64,000 nucleotides of DNA, taken from Bacteroidales bacterium (GTDB lineage Bacteria; Bacteroidota; Bacteroidia; Bacteroidales; P3). Made by a program: the position numbers and the translations under genes. Within the stretch, counting starts at the first letter, position 1. The number at the start of each line of letters is the position of its first letter. The notes below the pieces were generated by a model that was not told the DNA's origin, ran no database searches, and was given only the letters and a program-made list of their open reading frames with translations. Below are positions 47,830-57,080 of the stretch, in pieces. The stretch is taken from NCBI GenBank assembly GCA_017522065.1, contig JAFXAD010000062.1, forward strand, positions 1 to 64,000. The letters run 5' to 3'.

Positions 47830-49782
47830 ATGTTAGATTCCAAAATACCTGCCGGTCCCCTCTCCGAAAAATGGACCAACTATAAGACCTCTCAGAAGCT
47901 TGTCAACCCGGCCAACAAGCGCAAACTCGACATCATCGTCGTAGGCACCGGTCTGGCCGGAGCCTCGGCTGCCGCTTCGCTTGGCGCCCTGGGCTTCAAC
48001 GTCGACATCTTCTGCATCCAGGATTCGCCGCGCCGCGCCCACTCGATTGCTGCCCAAGGTGGCATCAACGCAGCCAAAAACTACCAGAACGACGGCGACA
48101 GCGTCGAACGCCTCTTCCGCGACACCATCAAGGGCGGCGACTACCGTGCCCGCGAGGCCAACGTCTACCGCCTGGCCGAAGTCAGCGGCAACATCATCGA
48201 CCAATGCGTTGCACAGGGCGTCCCCTTCGCCCGCGACTATAGCGGCCTGCTCGACAACCGCTCGTTCGGCGGCGCTCAGGTCAGCCGAACCTTCTACGCT
48301 CGCGGACAGACCGGCCAGCAGCTCCTGCTCGGCGCCTACGGAGCACTGAGCCGCGAAATAGAGCGCGGCACCGTCCGTCTCCACAACCGCTGCGAGATGG
48401 AAGAACTCGTGCTCATGAAAGACAAGGACGGCAAGGAACGCGCACGCGGCATCATCGTCCGCAACCTCGTCAGCGGCAAGCTGGAACGCTACGCCGCCCA
48501 TGCCGTGGTCCTCGCCACCGGCGGCTACGGCAACGTCTACTTCCTCTCCACCAACGCAATGAACAGCAACGGCAGCGCTGCATGGATATGCCACCGCAAA
48601 GGCGCCTACTTCGCCAACCCCTGCTATGTGCAGATACACCCCACCTGCATCCCCGTCCACGGCGACTACCAGTCCAAGCTCACCCTCATGAGCGAAAGCC
48701 TCCGCAACGACGGCCGCATCTGGGTGCCCAAGAAGAAAGAGGACGCCGAAGCCCTGCGCGCCGGCACTCTTAAAGCCAACGACATAGCCGAAGAAGACCG
48801 CGACTACTACCTCGAGCGCCGCTACCCCGCCTTCGGCAACCTAGTGCCCCGCGACGTCGCCAGCCGCGCCGCCAAAGAGCGCTGCGATGCCGGCTATGGT
48901 GTCGGTTCCACTGGTCTCGCCGTCTTCCTCGACTTCAAGGAAGCCATACAGCGACTGGGCAAGGATGTCGTCGAGCAAAAATACGGCAACCTCTTCCAGA
49001 TGTACCAGAAAATCACTGACGAGAACCCCTACGAGACCCCGATGATGATCTATCCCGCCGTGCACTACACCATGGGAGGTCTCTGGGTCGACTACGAACT
49101 GCAGACCACCATCCCCGGTCTCTTCGCTGCCGGCGAAGCCAACTTCAGCGACCACGGTGCCAACCGTCTCGGCGCCAGCGCCCTGATGCAGGGTCTGGCC
49201 GACGGATACTTCGTCCTGCCCTACACGCTGCAGAACTACCTCTCCGACCAGATCACCGTCGGACATATACCCACCGATACGCCCGAATTCGACGAGGCCG
49301 AACAATCTGTCCGTCAGCGCGAAGAGCAACTGATGAACATCCACGGCACCAAGACCGTCGACCACTTCCACAAAGCCCTCGGACACATCATGTGGGAATA
49401 CGTCGGCATGAGCCGCAACGAGGAAAGTCTCACCAAGGCCCTGACGATGATCGACGAACTCGAAAGCGAGTTCTGGAAAGACGTCAAGGTGCCCGGCGAC
49501 ATCGAGACCTTCAACCCCGAGATGGAAAAAGCTCTCCGCCTGGCCGACTATTTCGAGCTGGCACACCTCATCGCTTCCGATGCCCTGCACCGCAAAGAGT
49601 CGTGCGGAGGCCACTTCCGCACTGAGAGCCAGACCGAAGACGGCGAAACCAAGCGCGACGACGAGCACTTCATGTACGTAGCCGCTTGGCAATACCAAGG
49701 CCACAACCAGCCCGAGACGCTCCACAAGGAAGAACTCAACTACGAGCATATCAAGATAGCAACACGTAACTATAAGAATTAA
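47830..49782 (+). CDS. frdA: Fumarate reductase/succinate dehydrogenase flavoprotein subunit
   Basis: This 650-residue subunit carries covalent FAD and the dicarboxylate site. The Rossmann motif is [14 protein letters not shown], and the flavin-linked His71 is in [15 protein letters not shown]. The active site has [22 protein letters not shown] and [19 protein letters not shown] followed by [13 protein letters not shown]. In an anaerobe it is most likely run as fumarate reductase, but the sequence does not set the direction. It is separated from frdB by a family C repeat. Confidence 0.97.
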   Translation: MLDSKIPAGPLSEKWTNYKTSQKLVNPANKRKLDIIVVGTGLAGASAAASLGALGFNVDIFCIQDSPRRAHSIAAQGGINAAKNYQNDGDSVERLFRDTIKGGDYRAREANVYRLAEVSGNIIDQCVAQGVPFARDYSGLLDNRSFGGAQVSRTFYARGQTGQQLLLGAYGALSREIERGTVRLHNRCEMEELVLMKDKDGKERARGIIVRNLVSGKLERYAAHAVVLATGGYGNVYFLSTNAMNSNGSAAWICHRKGAYFANPCYVQIHPTCIPVHGDYQSKLTLMSESLRNDGRIWVPKKKEDAEALRAGTLKANDIAEEDRDYYLERRYPAFGNLVPRDVASRAAKERCDAGYGVGSTGLAVFLDFKEAIQRLGKDVVEQKYGNLFQMYQKITDENPYETPMMIYPAVHYTMGGLWVDYELQTTIPGLFAAGEANFSDHGANRLGASALMQGLADGYFVLPYTLQNYLSDQITVGHIPTDTPEFDEAEQSVRQREEQLMNIHGTKTVDHFHKALGHIMWEYVGMSRNEESLTKALTMIDELESEFWKDVKVPGDIETFNPEMEKALRLADYFELAHLIASDALHRKESCGGHFRTESQTEDGETKRDDEHFMYVAAWQYQGHNQPETLHKEELNYEHIKIATRNYKN

Positions 49783-49886
49783 AACGAAAACGAAAACAAA
49801 AACGAAAACGAAAACAAAAACGAAAACAAAAACGAAAACCAAAATGGCAACCGCCCCTTTTTCGTTATCGTTTTCGTTTTCGTAAA
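49783..49886. repeat. Family C repeat between frdA and frdB
   Basis: CGAAAACAAAAA units are followed by a third copy (49838-49886) of the 53-bp unit seen twice between nqrE and nqrF, with one base change in the C-run. Confidence 0.93.
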
Positions 49887-49901
49887 ACAAACAATAAGAC
49901 A

Positions 49902-50660
49902 ATGAACTTCACACTTCATATATGGCGTCAGGAGAACGCCCAAGCAAAAGGCCGCTTCGAGACCTACAAGGTCAGCGACATATCTCCTGAGTGTTCGTTC
50001 CTCGAGATGCTCGACATCCTCAACGAACAACTCATCAACGACAACATAGCCCACCCCGTCTGCTTCGACAACGACTGCCGCGAAGGCATCTGCGGCATGT
50101 GCGGACTCTACATCAACGGCCGTCCCCACGGCAACGACGACGGCATCACCACCTGCCAGCTCCACATGCGCAAGTTCAACGACGGCGACGAGATATGGAT
50201 CGAGCCTTGGCGCGCCAAAGCCTTCCCCATCATCCGCGACCTCGTCGTCGACCGCTCGGCTTTCGATAAGATCATCCAGGCCGGTGGCTACGTCAGCGTC
50301 ACCACTGGCGGTGTGCCCGACGCCAACAGCATCGCCGTCCCCAAACGCTTCGCCGATATGGCAATGGATGCCGCCGAATGCATCGGCTGCGGAGCCTGCG
50401 TTGCCGCCTGCAAGAACGCCAGCGCCATGCTCTTCGTCGGTGCCAAGGTAGCTCACCTCGCCATGCTGCCGCAGGGACAGGTCGAAGCCCACGAGCGCGT
50501 CAAGAAGATGGTATGCCGTATGGACGAACTCGGTTTCGGCAGCTGCACCAACACCTACGCCTGCGAAGCCGAATGCCCCAAGCAGATCAAGCGCCAGAAC
50601 ATCGCCCGCCTCAACCGCGAGTGGATCAAGCAGCTCTTCGCCGGAAACCACAAGAACTAA
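49902..50660 (+). CDS. frdB: Fumarate reductase/succinate dehydrogenase iron-sulfur subunit
   Basis: This 252-residue subunit relays electrons between FAD and the membrane subunit. The 2Fe-2S ligands are in [15 protein letters not shown] with Cys85 further on (TTCQLHM). The C-terminal domain has [15 protein letters not shown] and [19 protein letters not shown], ligands for the 4Fe-4S and 3Fe-4S centres. The arrangement is that of the Bacteroidota enzyme. It is the last gene of the operon; a MITE-like element starts 12 bp downstream. Confidence 0.97.
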   Translation: MNFTLHIWRQENAQAKGRFETYKVSDISPECSFLEMLDILNEQLINDNIAHPVCFDNDCREGICGMCGLYINGRPHGNDDGITTCQLHMRKFNDGDEIWIEPWRAKAFPIIRDLVVDRSAFDKIIQAGGYVSVTTGGVPDANSIAVPKRFADMAMDAAECIGCGACVAACKNASAMLFVGAKVAHLAMLPQGQVEAHERVKKMVCRMDELGFGSCTNTYACEAECPKQIKRQNIARLNREWIKQLFAGNHKN

Positions 50661-50671
50661 TGCAATAGGTG

Positions 50672-50785
50672 ACCTCTAAAATTCGAGTAATTCGCATTTT
50701 TGCTTGCAAAACAATTATCTTAATAACAATAAAATAATTCGCTTAATTCGTTTAATTCGCCGTTAAAAATGTAATTATTAGAGGT
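50672..50785. mobile_element. MITE-like non-coding element, copy 2 (short form)
   Basis: This 114-bp element runs from ACCTCTAAAATTCG (50672) to GTAATTATTAGAGGT (50785). It shares GCTTGCAAAACAA and TTCGTTTAATTCG with copy 1, but lacks the segment with the ATTCGCAGGCATACC string. The flanks GGTG and GACC extend the inverted end. It encodes no protein. Confidence 0.7.
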
Positions 50786-50802
50786 GACCAATAGTGATTA
50801 AT

Positions 50803-50836
50803 GACCAGTGACACGAATGAATTCGTATCACTGGTC
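50803..50836. repeat. Hairpin related to the one at 52033-52072
   Basis: GACCAGTGACACGAAT pairs with ATTCGTATCACTGGTC with one mismatch around a 2-nt loop. It lies before the hypothetical gene at 50896 and shares GTATCACTG with the hairpin after that gene. Confidence 0.75.
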
Positions 50837-50895
50837 ACAATTCACAAATCACCCAACCCTCTCATCCGATGCGCAATACAAACAATAACGCGCTC

Positions 50896-52020
50896 ATGAA
50901 ACGAATCCTTCCAATCATCGCGCTTCTGATTTTTACATCAGTAGCTCATAGTCAGAACAATAAACGCTATTGGAATGAAGGCAAGCTGCGATGGAACGAT
51001 TTCCGCGTCATCTCGACCACAGAGCCACAGAAAAGCTACCTGCAATACACAATTACCTACTATCCAGACAGTAAGGACAGCAACGGCACACGCTACAAAT
51101 ACTACAAAGTCGACGCCTATATGCTGCCACGCGGCTCGTGGGTCAATGACCTGTATATGAACTCACAGAACTTGCTCTACAACCAGGTGGTTTTCGACAT
51201 TATCGAAGTCACACGGCGCCAGATGCAGGCAACGCTCCACACCTCGTGCCGCACCGACGAATTCCAGTCGCTGCTGGAGGAGCACAACCTTGCGCTCAAC
51301 GACCGCATCCAACAGTTCCGACAGGCCACCAGCGACGGCGAGGACAGCGTAGCACTGGCACTATACAAAATGCAGGTAGACCGCGAGCTGTCGGCTCTCA
51401 AAGTCAGCGACTTGCCGCACTACGAGCTGCGACCCCTCAACGGCGAACTGTTCGTCGGATTAGGAACAGTCCTCAATACAGGCAGTTTGAGCGACCTCTT
51501 CCCCACAAGCGGAGCGATGTTAAACTACGGTTTAGGCCTGGGACTGAACCGGCACAGCCTGATTGTCGACTGCGCGATGGGCCGCGCAGCAGCCAAAAGC
51601 AACGCTGCTGTCGGCAGCCACAATTTCCAGTCGGAACAGAGATACGGAACTGTTTTCGCCACGATACTTTACGCATACAGAATCATCGACAGCGACAAAC
51701 TGTCGCTCAGACTAATGGCCGGCATCGGTGGCAACGAATTCAGTAGCACCGAACGCAAGGGGCCCAACTACTTTTCGACCGTATGCACAAGACCGGTGTT
51801 CGGAATATCCTTGATGCGGCACATCCACACACAGTTCCAGGCACCGATGTGCAACCCCTTCCGCAGCTGGAAAGCAGAGTCCGAGTGCGACAAAATATCG
51901 CTCTATGCGAAAATCCTACTTTCACATTCAACATTCAAAAATATTGACTTAAAACCAAGTGGTCTGAACATCGCACTTCAAATCGGCATTTCTTTCAGCG
52001 GACAAAATGTCCATCTGTAA
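50896..52020 (+). CDS. Exported protein of unknown function
   Basis: This 374-residue protein starts with a signal peptide (MKRILPIIALLIFTSVAHSQ). An ATG nine codons earlier (50869) is also possible. The N-terminal part (RYWNEGKLRWNDFRVIS, then strands and a long helix region with conserved Cys and Arg-Asp pairs) resembles DUF922-like exported domains; this is tentative. From about residue 190 the sequence is beta-rich and Gly-rich (GLGTVLNTGSLSDLF, LMAGIGGNEF), perhaps a small outer-membrane barrel. The gene is bracketed by two related hairpins. Confidence 0.75.
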   Translation: MKRILPIIALLIFTSVAHSQNNKRYWNEGKLRWNDFRVISTTEPQKSYLQYTITYYPDSKDSNGTRYKYYKVDAYMLPRGSWVNDLYMNSQNLLYNQVVFDIIEVTRRQMQATLHTSCRTDEFQSLLEEHNLALNDRIQQFRQATSDGEDSVALALYKMQVDRELSALKVSDLPHYELRPLNGELFVGLGTVLNTGSLSDLFPTSGAMLNYGLGLGLNRHSLIVDCAMGRAAAKSNAAVGSHNFQSEQRYGTVFATILYAYRIIDSDKLSLRLMAGIGGNEFSSTERKGPNYFSTVCTRPVFGISLMRHIHTQFQAPMCNPFRSWKAESECDKISLYAKILLSHSTFKNIDLKPSGLNIALQIGISFSGQNVHL

Positions 52021-52032
52021 CTTCAATCCACC

Positions 52033-52072
52033 AGTGAGCAGTGATACGATAGCGTTAGTATCACTGCTCACT
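52033..52072 (+). repeat. Perfect hairpin after the hypothetical gene, possible terminator
   Basis: AGTGAGCAGTGATAC (52033-52047) pairs perfectly with GTATCACTGCTCACT (52058-52072). It lies 12 bp after the stop of the gene at 50896. No T-run follows directly; an AT-rich stretch with T-runs comes about 10 bp later. Confidence 0.8.
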
Positions 52073-52090
52073 AAAAGTCAAAAATTATTT

Positions 52091-52121
52091 TTTGCAAATT
52101 CTGTTTTTTTTCATACTTTTG
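52091..52121 (+). promoter_or_regulatory. Bacteroidota-type promoter of corA
   Basis: TTTG at 52091-52094 and TACTTTTG at 52114-52121 have the consensus 19-bp spacing. The transcript would have a leader of about 75 nt with a strong GGGAGGA before the ATG. I see no M-box-like Mg2+ riboswitch in it. Confidence 0.8.
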
Positions 52122-52200
52122 CATCTTCAAACCAAATCGTCAACAGGAATGTAGAACACTGACCACCAACGTGATCGCCTAAAAAAGAAGGGAGGAAACC

Positions 52201-53130
52201 ATGATTGAGACCATACAATACGGCTCATTAAAATGGCAGCATATCACCAATCCGAACGAGGATGACTTCGACTACCTCGAGAAAAACTACCCTTTCCACC
52301 CTTTGGATCTGGAGGACGTCCGCAGCACCAACCAGCGTCCTAAAATCGATGAATACGACGACTACTACTTCCTTATTCTCAACTTTCCATATTTCGACAA
52401 AGGCAACAAGAATGTCCGCATCCGCGAAGTGAAAATCTTCTGGGGCAAAGACTATATCATCACCGTCGGCAAGTCGCACTGGGTGGTGAAGAAATTCTTC
52501 GACGAAGTGAAGGAAGAGCTCGAGGAGAAAGACGAAGACACCATCAACGCCTTCTCGTGCAGCGACCTGCTGCTCTACACCATCCTGGACCGCCTGATGC
52601 TCGAGACCTACCAGCTCATACTGAGCATCGGATCGGAGGTGGACCTCATCAACTACGACATTTTCAACAAGAAAGCCCACAACATCATCGAGCTCATCAG
52701 CACCACGCGCCGCAACGTCATCTTGCTCAACACATCGTTCAAGCCGCAGTTGCGCGTGCTACACATGTTCGAAAGCGGTGGCATCAAAGGCTTTGCCGAC
52801 CCAGAAGTGCTTGATATGGAAGACTACTGGGGCGATATCCTGGACCAATACCAGAAGATGTACGACCTCGTCGAGGACTACGGAGAGTTGACCGAAGGCC
52901 TGTCGCAGACGTTCGATTCGTTGCAGACCAACCGCACCAACGACATTATGCGCGTGATGACTTTCTTCAGCACCATCATGCTCCCACTGACAGTGGTGGC
53001 CAGCCTGTTCGGTATGAATGTCGATTTCCCCTTCGTCACCAACACAACCTCGTTCTGGGTCATCCTCGGCGTTATGGCCTTGATAACCACCCTGCTGCTA
53101 ATTTTCTTCCGCCGAATGACAAACAGATAA
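52201..53130 (+). CDS. corA: CorA family Mg2+ transporter
   Basis: CorA forms a pentameric inner-membrane channel for Mg2+ (and Co2+/Ni2+). The 309-residue protein has a large N-terminal cytoplasmic domain, a long stalk helix and two C-terminal helices. The signature GMN is at residues 271-273 (LFGMNVDFPF) in the loop between them. Length is typical of the short CorA forms. It has its own promoter and a Shine-Dalgarno (GGGAGGA). Confidence 0.96.
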   Translation: MIETIQYGSLKWQHITNPNEDDFDYLEKNYPFHPLDLEDVRSTNQRPKIDEYDDYYFLILNFPYFDKGNKNVRIREVKIFWGKDYIITVGKSHWVVKKFFDEVKEELEEKDEDTINAFSCSDLLLYTILDRLMLETYQLILSIGSEVDLINYDIFNKKAHNIIELISTTRRNVILLNTSFKPQLRVLHMFESGGIKGFADPEVLDMEDYWGDILDQYQKMYDLVEDYGELTEGLSQTFDSLQTNRTNDIMRVMTFFSTIMLPLTVVASLFGMNVDFPFVTNTTSFWVILGVMALITTLLLIFFRRMTNR

Positions 53131-53168
53131 GCAGAAACAGAGAGCGGAAAACAGACTCGTTTTACTTA

Positions 53169-53386
53169 ATCTCTAAAAATTCGTTTAATTATCTTCGTTG
53201 ACATTTCTTTGGCTCGGAAAAGCAAACAAGTTTTCTTTTCTCTCGCTTTGCGAAACGTTCGCGTTTTGTTTGCAAAACAAATTTCTAAATATCAATTCGT
53301 TTAATCCGAACAATTGCTCATTGCATTTTCTTTATTCATTATGTATTCGCAGGCATACCACGCCGCTTTAAATAATTATTAGAGGT
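53169..53386. mobile_element. MITE-like non-coding element, copy 3
   Basis: This 218-bp element runs from ATCTCTAAAAATTCGTTTAA to AATTATTAGAGGT. The right 75 bp match copy 1 with only a few changes, including ATTCGCAGGCATACCACGCC. The middle carries a GTTTTGTTTGCAAAACAAAT palindrome. It fills most of the 265-bp gap after corA and ends 10 bp from the folate gene stop. It encodes no protein. Confidence 0.75.
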
Positions 53387-53395
53387 GCTCCTTAT

Positions 53396-53935
53396 TTATT
53401 TCCCTGAGACAACCATGTCCATCGGGACATCGAAAGGTTCAACAGGAATCGTGTCAAAAATTTGGAAATCAAAAGCGACTCCGATTTTTTTTGCATGTGG
53501 AGTTGTCTTCAGCAGGCGGTCGTAGAAGCCCCTGCCACGTCCCATACGGTTGTTATGTCTGTCGAAAGCGACTCCCGGAACAATTATCATATCTATTTTG
53601 TCCAAGTCGTCAAAGACCGGCCCGACAGGTTCTGGTATCCCGAATTGCGGACCCGGCTGAAGGCTCTCAGGGCCTGTATATTGCCTCAACACGAGGTTGT
53701 CACCGTCCACACACGGCAGAAGAATACGTTTCTCTTTGTACCAGCTATTGACAAAGTCGTGAGTATACACCTCGTCGTCCATCGACCAATAGAGCAGCAC
53801 CGTCTCGGACTCTTGGAATGCTTTGAGGTTCGATACCCCCTCCATAATCGGGCGCGACAAGGCTATCTTATCAGAAAGCGGGACAGCCTTTTTGGCGTCC
53901 CGCACTATCTTTCGTAATTCTTTTTTTTCCATCAA
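53396..53935 (-). CDS. 5-formyltetrahydrofolate cyclo-ligase
   Basis: This enzyme (MTHFS, YgfA-like) uses ATP to turn 5-formyl-THF into 5,10-methenyl-THF. The 179-residue protein has ELRKIVRDAKKAVP at the start, the substrate/ATP part LLYWSMDDEVYTHDF, and the signature VPGVAFDRHNNRMGRGRGFYDRLL (GxGxGYYD type). It is the second gene of a pair with the DUF3127 gene (17 bp gap). glyA, another folate gene, lies 20 kb away. Confidence 0.94.
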   Translation of the reverse strand: MMEKKELRKIVRDAKKAVPLSDKIALSRPIMEGVSNLKAFQESETVLLYWSMDDEVYTHDFVNSWYKEKRILLPCVDGDNLVLRQYTGPESLQPGPQFGIPEPVGPVFDDLDKIDMIIVPGVAFDRHNNRMGRGRGFYDRLLKTTPHAKKIGVAFDFQIFDTIPVEPFDVPMDMVVSGK

Positions 53936-53952
53936 TATACGTCGACCTTGAA

Positions 53953-54348
53953 TTAGAAGGGAAGGTCATCGTCCGAATCTGCCGGCTGCGATGCAAAAGG
54001 AGCTGCTGCTGGCTGTGCAGCCGGTGCTGCCTGAGGAGCAGGAGCTGCCGTTGCTGCTTGCGGAGCTGGTGCAGCACCATTGATCGGCACAACACGGATG
54101 CAACGCAGATCGGTATACCAACGCTCATTGAACTCACGCGACTCGGGCGAGAATGTCACCACAACAGGTGCATTCATAACCAACGAGTTAAGCATAGCTA
54201 AACGATCTTCACCAAAAAGTGTGAAGGCTACCTGGCGAGGGTATGTATCTTCGGTCTCAATGACAAAACCTCCCCTGACCCAAGGGCCGCGTTGCGATTC
54301 GCCTCGCACTTCTTGCAAAATCTTTATAAGTTTTCCTGTAATATCCAT
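53953..54348 (-). CDS. DUF3127 protein with SSB-like acidic C-terminal tip
   Basis: This 131-residue protein has the Bacteroidota DUF3127 domain (MDITGKLIKILQEVRGES, QVAFTLFGEDRLAML, FNERWYTDLRCIRV), an OB-fold-like layout, then an Ala/Pro/Gln linker and the tip DSDDDLPF. That tip equals the protein-docking tail of single-strand DNA-binding proteins. DUF3127 has no proven function; a nucleic-acid-binding role is a fair inference. A -7 element lies 75 bp upstream. It is followed by the 5-formyl-THF cyclo-ligase gene. Confidence 0.92.
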   Translation of the reverse strand: MDITGKLIKILQEVRGESQRGPWVRGGFVIETEDTYPRQVAFTLFGEDRLAMLNSLVMNAPVVVTFSPESREFNERWYTDLRCIRVVPINGAAPAPQAATAAPAPQAAPAAQPAAAPFASQPADSDDDLPF

Positions 54349-54422
54349 ATTATATTATTATTTATTGATTTTCAACCCAATGGCAAACACAAACAATTTA
54401 TGTTTGTCCATAAAAAAACATA

Positions 54423-54430
54423 CAAAAATA
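54423..54430 (-). promoter_or_regulatory. Promoter -7 element of the DUF3127 operon
   Basis: Read on the minus strand the sequence is TATTTTTG, a TAnnTTTG match in an AT-rich stretch 75 bp before the DUF3127 start. Confidence 0.5.
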
Positions 54431-54515
54431 CACATATAATCCTTAAATAGGACTCTAACCACAATAAAAGTTATAAACAACTTGTTTATTGCTTGAAATC
54501 CGCCGATAGAAACCT

Positions 54516-54620
54516 CTATTCGTCAATAAATTCATAATCATCCGTCTCACTTCGGTCAGACAACGTGGCTAATCGTGTGTTTTTCGCCTTTGGAGCCGCA
54601 CATCGAGGTCGTATCAGCAC
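54516..54620 (-). CDS. Candidate 34-residue small protein
   Basis: In the 340-bp gap between two divergent genes the minus strand holds a GTG-started 34-codon frame. It reads MLIRPRCAAPKAKNTRLATL and ends SDRSETDDYEFIDE. The basic first half, acidic last half and balanced codon use look protein-like, and the gap is less AT-rich here than on either side. No family was recognised and no Shine-Dalgarno is clear. The rest of the gap shows only promoter-like AT-rich sequence. Confidence 0.35.
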   Translation of the reverse strand: MLIRPRCAAPKAKNTRLATLSDRSETDDYEFIDE

Positions 54621-54688
54621 GAGGCATGATTATCGCATCGACACAATAAAAAAATTAAGGTTACGTTTTTGTAAAAAAAACATACATT

Positions 54689-55177
54689 ATGCCGATGTTC
54701 TATACCCCTAAGCCGCGCCAGTTTCACTACAGGCCACGCTTCTATGACCCTGAAAAAGAAGAATGGGAAAAACTGAAAACCAAATACCGCATAGATAACG
54801 ATCTCCCGCTCGACGATGACGAATTGCGCTCACAAAGCCAAGCAAACGACCAAAACGTCGACGAGGACCTCGAATACTTCCAGCGCAAAGTCAAAAGCAT
54901 TGAGCGACAGGAACGACAAAACAAGCAGAAAATCGGACTCGCCGACATGTTCCGCAAACGCGAAGTCCCTCAATTCCACTATGTCTCACGTTTTGACAGC
55001 GAGGGCAACATCATCGACACAACAGCCACTCCGACAAAAGAGAACGCAGTAAAGCGCAGAATCACACGACGATTTGAAGACGACGATGACTTCGACCGGT
55101 TCAAACCGGTCCCGGCAGGCAAAATCATGATTTATACTCTCATTGTCACTTTTCTGCTTATTTTTATTTTCTTTTGA
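54689..55177 (+). CDS. Membrane-anchored basic/acidic protein of unknown function
   Basis: This 162-residue protein begins MPMFYTPKPRQFHYRPRFYDP, a pattern shared by small Bacteroidota proteins with a Pro/Arg/Tyr-rich start. It has a charged, probably coiled, middle (EEWEKLKTKYR to RQNKQKIGLADMF) and one C-terminal transmembrane helix (IMIYTLIVTFLLIFIFF), so it is tail-anchored with the bulk in the cytoplasm. No function is assigned. It lies 41 bp before panD and on the same strand. Confidence 0.82.
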   Translation: MPMFYTPKPRQFHYRPRFYDPEKEEWEKLKTKYRIDNDLPLDDDELRSQSQANDQNVDEDLEYFQRKVKSIERQERQNKQKIGLADMFRKREVPQFHYVSRFDSEGNIIDTTATPTKENAVKRRITRRFEDDDDFDRFKPVPAGKIMIYTLIVTFLLIFIFF

Positions 55178-55196
55178 TTGATTGAAATCTCTTTCG

Positions 55197-55204
55197 TATA
55201 TTTG
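55197..55204 (+). promoter_or_regulatory. Promoter -7 element of the panD operon
   Basis: TATATTTG matches TAnnTTTG and lies only 14 bp before the panD ATG, so the transcript would be almost leaderless. Confidence 0.55.
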
Positions 55205-55218
55205 CAAAAAATATCACG

Positions 55219-55563
55219 ATGTTTATAGAAGTATTAAAATCTAAAATACACAGAGTTACCGTCACCGAAGCCAATCTCGACTACATCGGAAGCATAACAA
55301 TCGACGCCGATTTGCTCAATGCAGCAAACATGATTGAGAACGAACGCGTCGACATCTACAACATTACTAACGGAGAACGTTTCTCTACCTATATCATCAA
55401 AGGCGAAGCCGGCAGTGGAGTCATTGGCATCAACGGCGCCGCAGCACACAAAGCAAGAGTTGGCGACCTGCTAATCATAGCATCATACGCCTCGATGGAT
55501 TTCGAAGAAGCCAAAAACTGGCACCCAACCGTAATATTCCCAGATAACAACCACCTGCGATGA
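55219..55563 (+). CDS. panD: Aspartate 1-decarboxylase
   Basis: PanD makes beta-alanine for pantothenate and coenzyme A. The 114-residue proenzyme self-cleaves between Gly24 and Ser25 (DYIGSITID) to form the pyruvoyl group. [21 protein letters not shown] and [20 protein letters not shown] are the conserved catalytic parts. Length is as usual. The next gene overlaps it by 4 bp. Confidence 0.97.
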   Translation: MFIEVLKSKIHRVTVTEANLDYIGSITIDADLLNAANMIENERVDIYNITNGERFSTYIIKGEAGSGVIGINGAAAHKARVGDLLIIASYASMDFEEAKNWHPTVIFPDNNHLR

Positions 55564-56573
55564 ACAAGAAGACGGGCAACATACTGAAGTTTGTCGTCTT
55601 CCTTGGCATTGGAATCTTCTTCATCTACTGGTTTCTACTAAAACTCGATGCAGATGAAAAAGCGGCCATTTGGCAGTCATTTATCTCTGCACGATGGGGA
55701 TGGGTGTTTGTTGTTATGCTATCGAGCCTCGTGGCCCACTTCGTCAGGGCCTTGCGATGGAGGTTGCTGTTCAAACCCCTCAATCTGTCGCCCTCTGTAG
55801 GCAACACCTTCGGTGCCGTAATGGTCACATACCTTGCCAATCTGGCATTCCCCCGCTTAGGCGAGGTCATGCGATGCGCCATGCTCCGCACCAGCGAAGA
55901 TATACCTATTGAAAAATCGCTCGGAACCGTAGTTACAGAACGACTGTTCGACATGCTTATGTTCATTGTCATTGTCGTACTCGGATTCCTTTTCATGTTC
56001 AACGGTGTAAAAGATTTTCTGTACAATACTTTATCGCAGAAATTCAGCAATCTGCCCACTCTTTCGTTGATAGCCGCCATTGCCGCTGTCGCCCTAATCC
56101 TGCTCTTCGTACTATACAAGCTTTTCCATAAGAAACTGATGAAATTCAGCCTCTACCGGAAAACTGTAGACTTGCTGAAAGGATGTGTCGACGGGGTCAA
56201 AAGCATACTGCACCTTGGACCGAAATCCACATTTCTTTTCATAGCATACAGCATCATCATATATTTCTTGTATATCGCTGGTGGATGGCTGATTCTCAAA
56301 GCCTTTGCAGACACCGCCGCACTCGGATTCAATACCGCTTTCGCAATCTACCTGTTCGGAACCGTTGGCATGATGATTTCGCAAGGCGGTCTCGGCGCAT
56401 ACCCGGTCCTTGTATGGCAAGCTCTTGCAATATACGGCATAGGCGAAAGCACCGGCCTGGCCTGCGGATGGCTGCTGTGGGGCTCTCAACAGGCAATCGT
56501 TATAGTAGTCGGACTTGCATTCCTTATCTACTTTGCACTACTGAAGAAGAAGCATCAGGTTCAACAACAGTAA
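55560..56573 (+). CDS. Lysylphosphatidylglycerol synthase-type flippase domain protein (UPF0104)
   Basis: This 337-residue protein has eight or more hydrophobic helices and the family signatures [31 protein letters not shown] and [16 protein letters not shown]. It is a transmembrane-only member of the MprF flippase superfamily (PF03706), with no aminoacyl-transferase domain. It probably moves or carries a lipid-linked substrate across the inner membrane. It is translationally coupled to panD (ATGA) and is followed by the rfaE2-like gene. Confidence 0.92.
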   Translation: MNKKTGNILKFVVFLGIGIFFIYWFLLKLDADEKAAIWQSFISARWGWVFVVMLSSLVAHFVRALRWRLLFKPLNLSPSVGNTFGAVMVTYLANLAFPRLGEVMRCAMLRTSEDIPIEKSLGTVVTERLFDMLMFIVIVVLGFLFMFNGVKDFLYNTLSQKFSNLPTLSLIAAIAAVALILLFVLYKLFHKKLMKFSLYRKTVDLLKGCVDGVKSILHLGPKSTFLFIAYSIIIYFLYIAGGWLILKAFADTAALGFNTAFAIYLFGTVGMMISQGGLGAYPVLVWQALAIYGIGESTGLACGWLLWGSQQAIVIVVGLAFLIYFALLKKKHQVQQQ

Positions 56574-56585
56574 AATTACCGGCAA

Positions 56586-57080
56586 ATGACAATTCTCGAA
56601 TCAATACAAGCCAAAATCGTAAGCCTGCCCGAACTCACCGAACGGCTTGAGTCACTGCGCTGCAGCGGCACACAAAGACCTAAAGTTGTGTTCACTAACG
56701 GATGCTTCGACTTGGTTCATCGCGGACATATAGACTACCTTTGCAGGGCTCGCGAAATGGGCGACATACTTGTAGTCGGTCTCAACAGCGACGCCTCTGT
56801 CAAAAGGCTCAAAGGTCCCTCCCGCCCTATTTCACATCAAGGCAACAGAACCATAGTGTTGGCGGCTTTCGAGTTTGTCGACTTCGTCGTACTTTTTGAC
56901 GACGACACTCCTTTGAAACTTATCGAATCCATACGCCCAGACATTCTTGTCAAAGGGGCCGACTATACCCACGCCACCGTCGTCGGTGCCGACTTTGTCG
57001 AATCGTACGGCGGACGGCTCGAACTGATCCCACTGGTTCCCAACGAATCAACCACCAACCTTGTAAAACGAATGCAATGA
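56586..57080 (+). CDS. rfaE2: D-glycero-beta-D-manno-heptose 1-phosphate adenylyltransferase-like protein
   Basis: This 164-residue nucleotidyltransferase has the HxGH-type site in [19 protein letters not shown], then [36 protein letters not shown] and ILVKGADYT. It corresponds to the second half of bifunctional HldE (RfaE domain II). The kinase half is not nearby. It makes an ADP-heptose precursor for lipopolysaccharide or glycans. It overlaps the next gene by 4 bp. Confidence 0.94.
   Translation: MTILESIQAKIVSLPELTERLESLRCSGTQRPKVVFTNGCFDLVHRGHIDYLCRAREMGDILVVGLNSDASVKRLKGPSRPISHQGNRTIVLAAFEFVDFVVLFDDDTPLKLIESIRPDILVKGADYTHATVVGADFVESYGGRLELIPLVPNESTTNLVKRMQ

Noticed and set aside
48841..49902. 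Long antisense frames over frdA and frdB that run into the family C repeat and encode Phe/Leu-rich or Lys/Asn/Glu repeats
   Set aside because: They depend on the repeat for length and have no family match, while the sense genes are certain.
52122..52200. Mg2+ riboswitch (M-box or mgtA-like) in the corA leader
   Set aside because: The leader is only about 75 nt and shows no conserved M-box helices.
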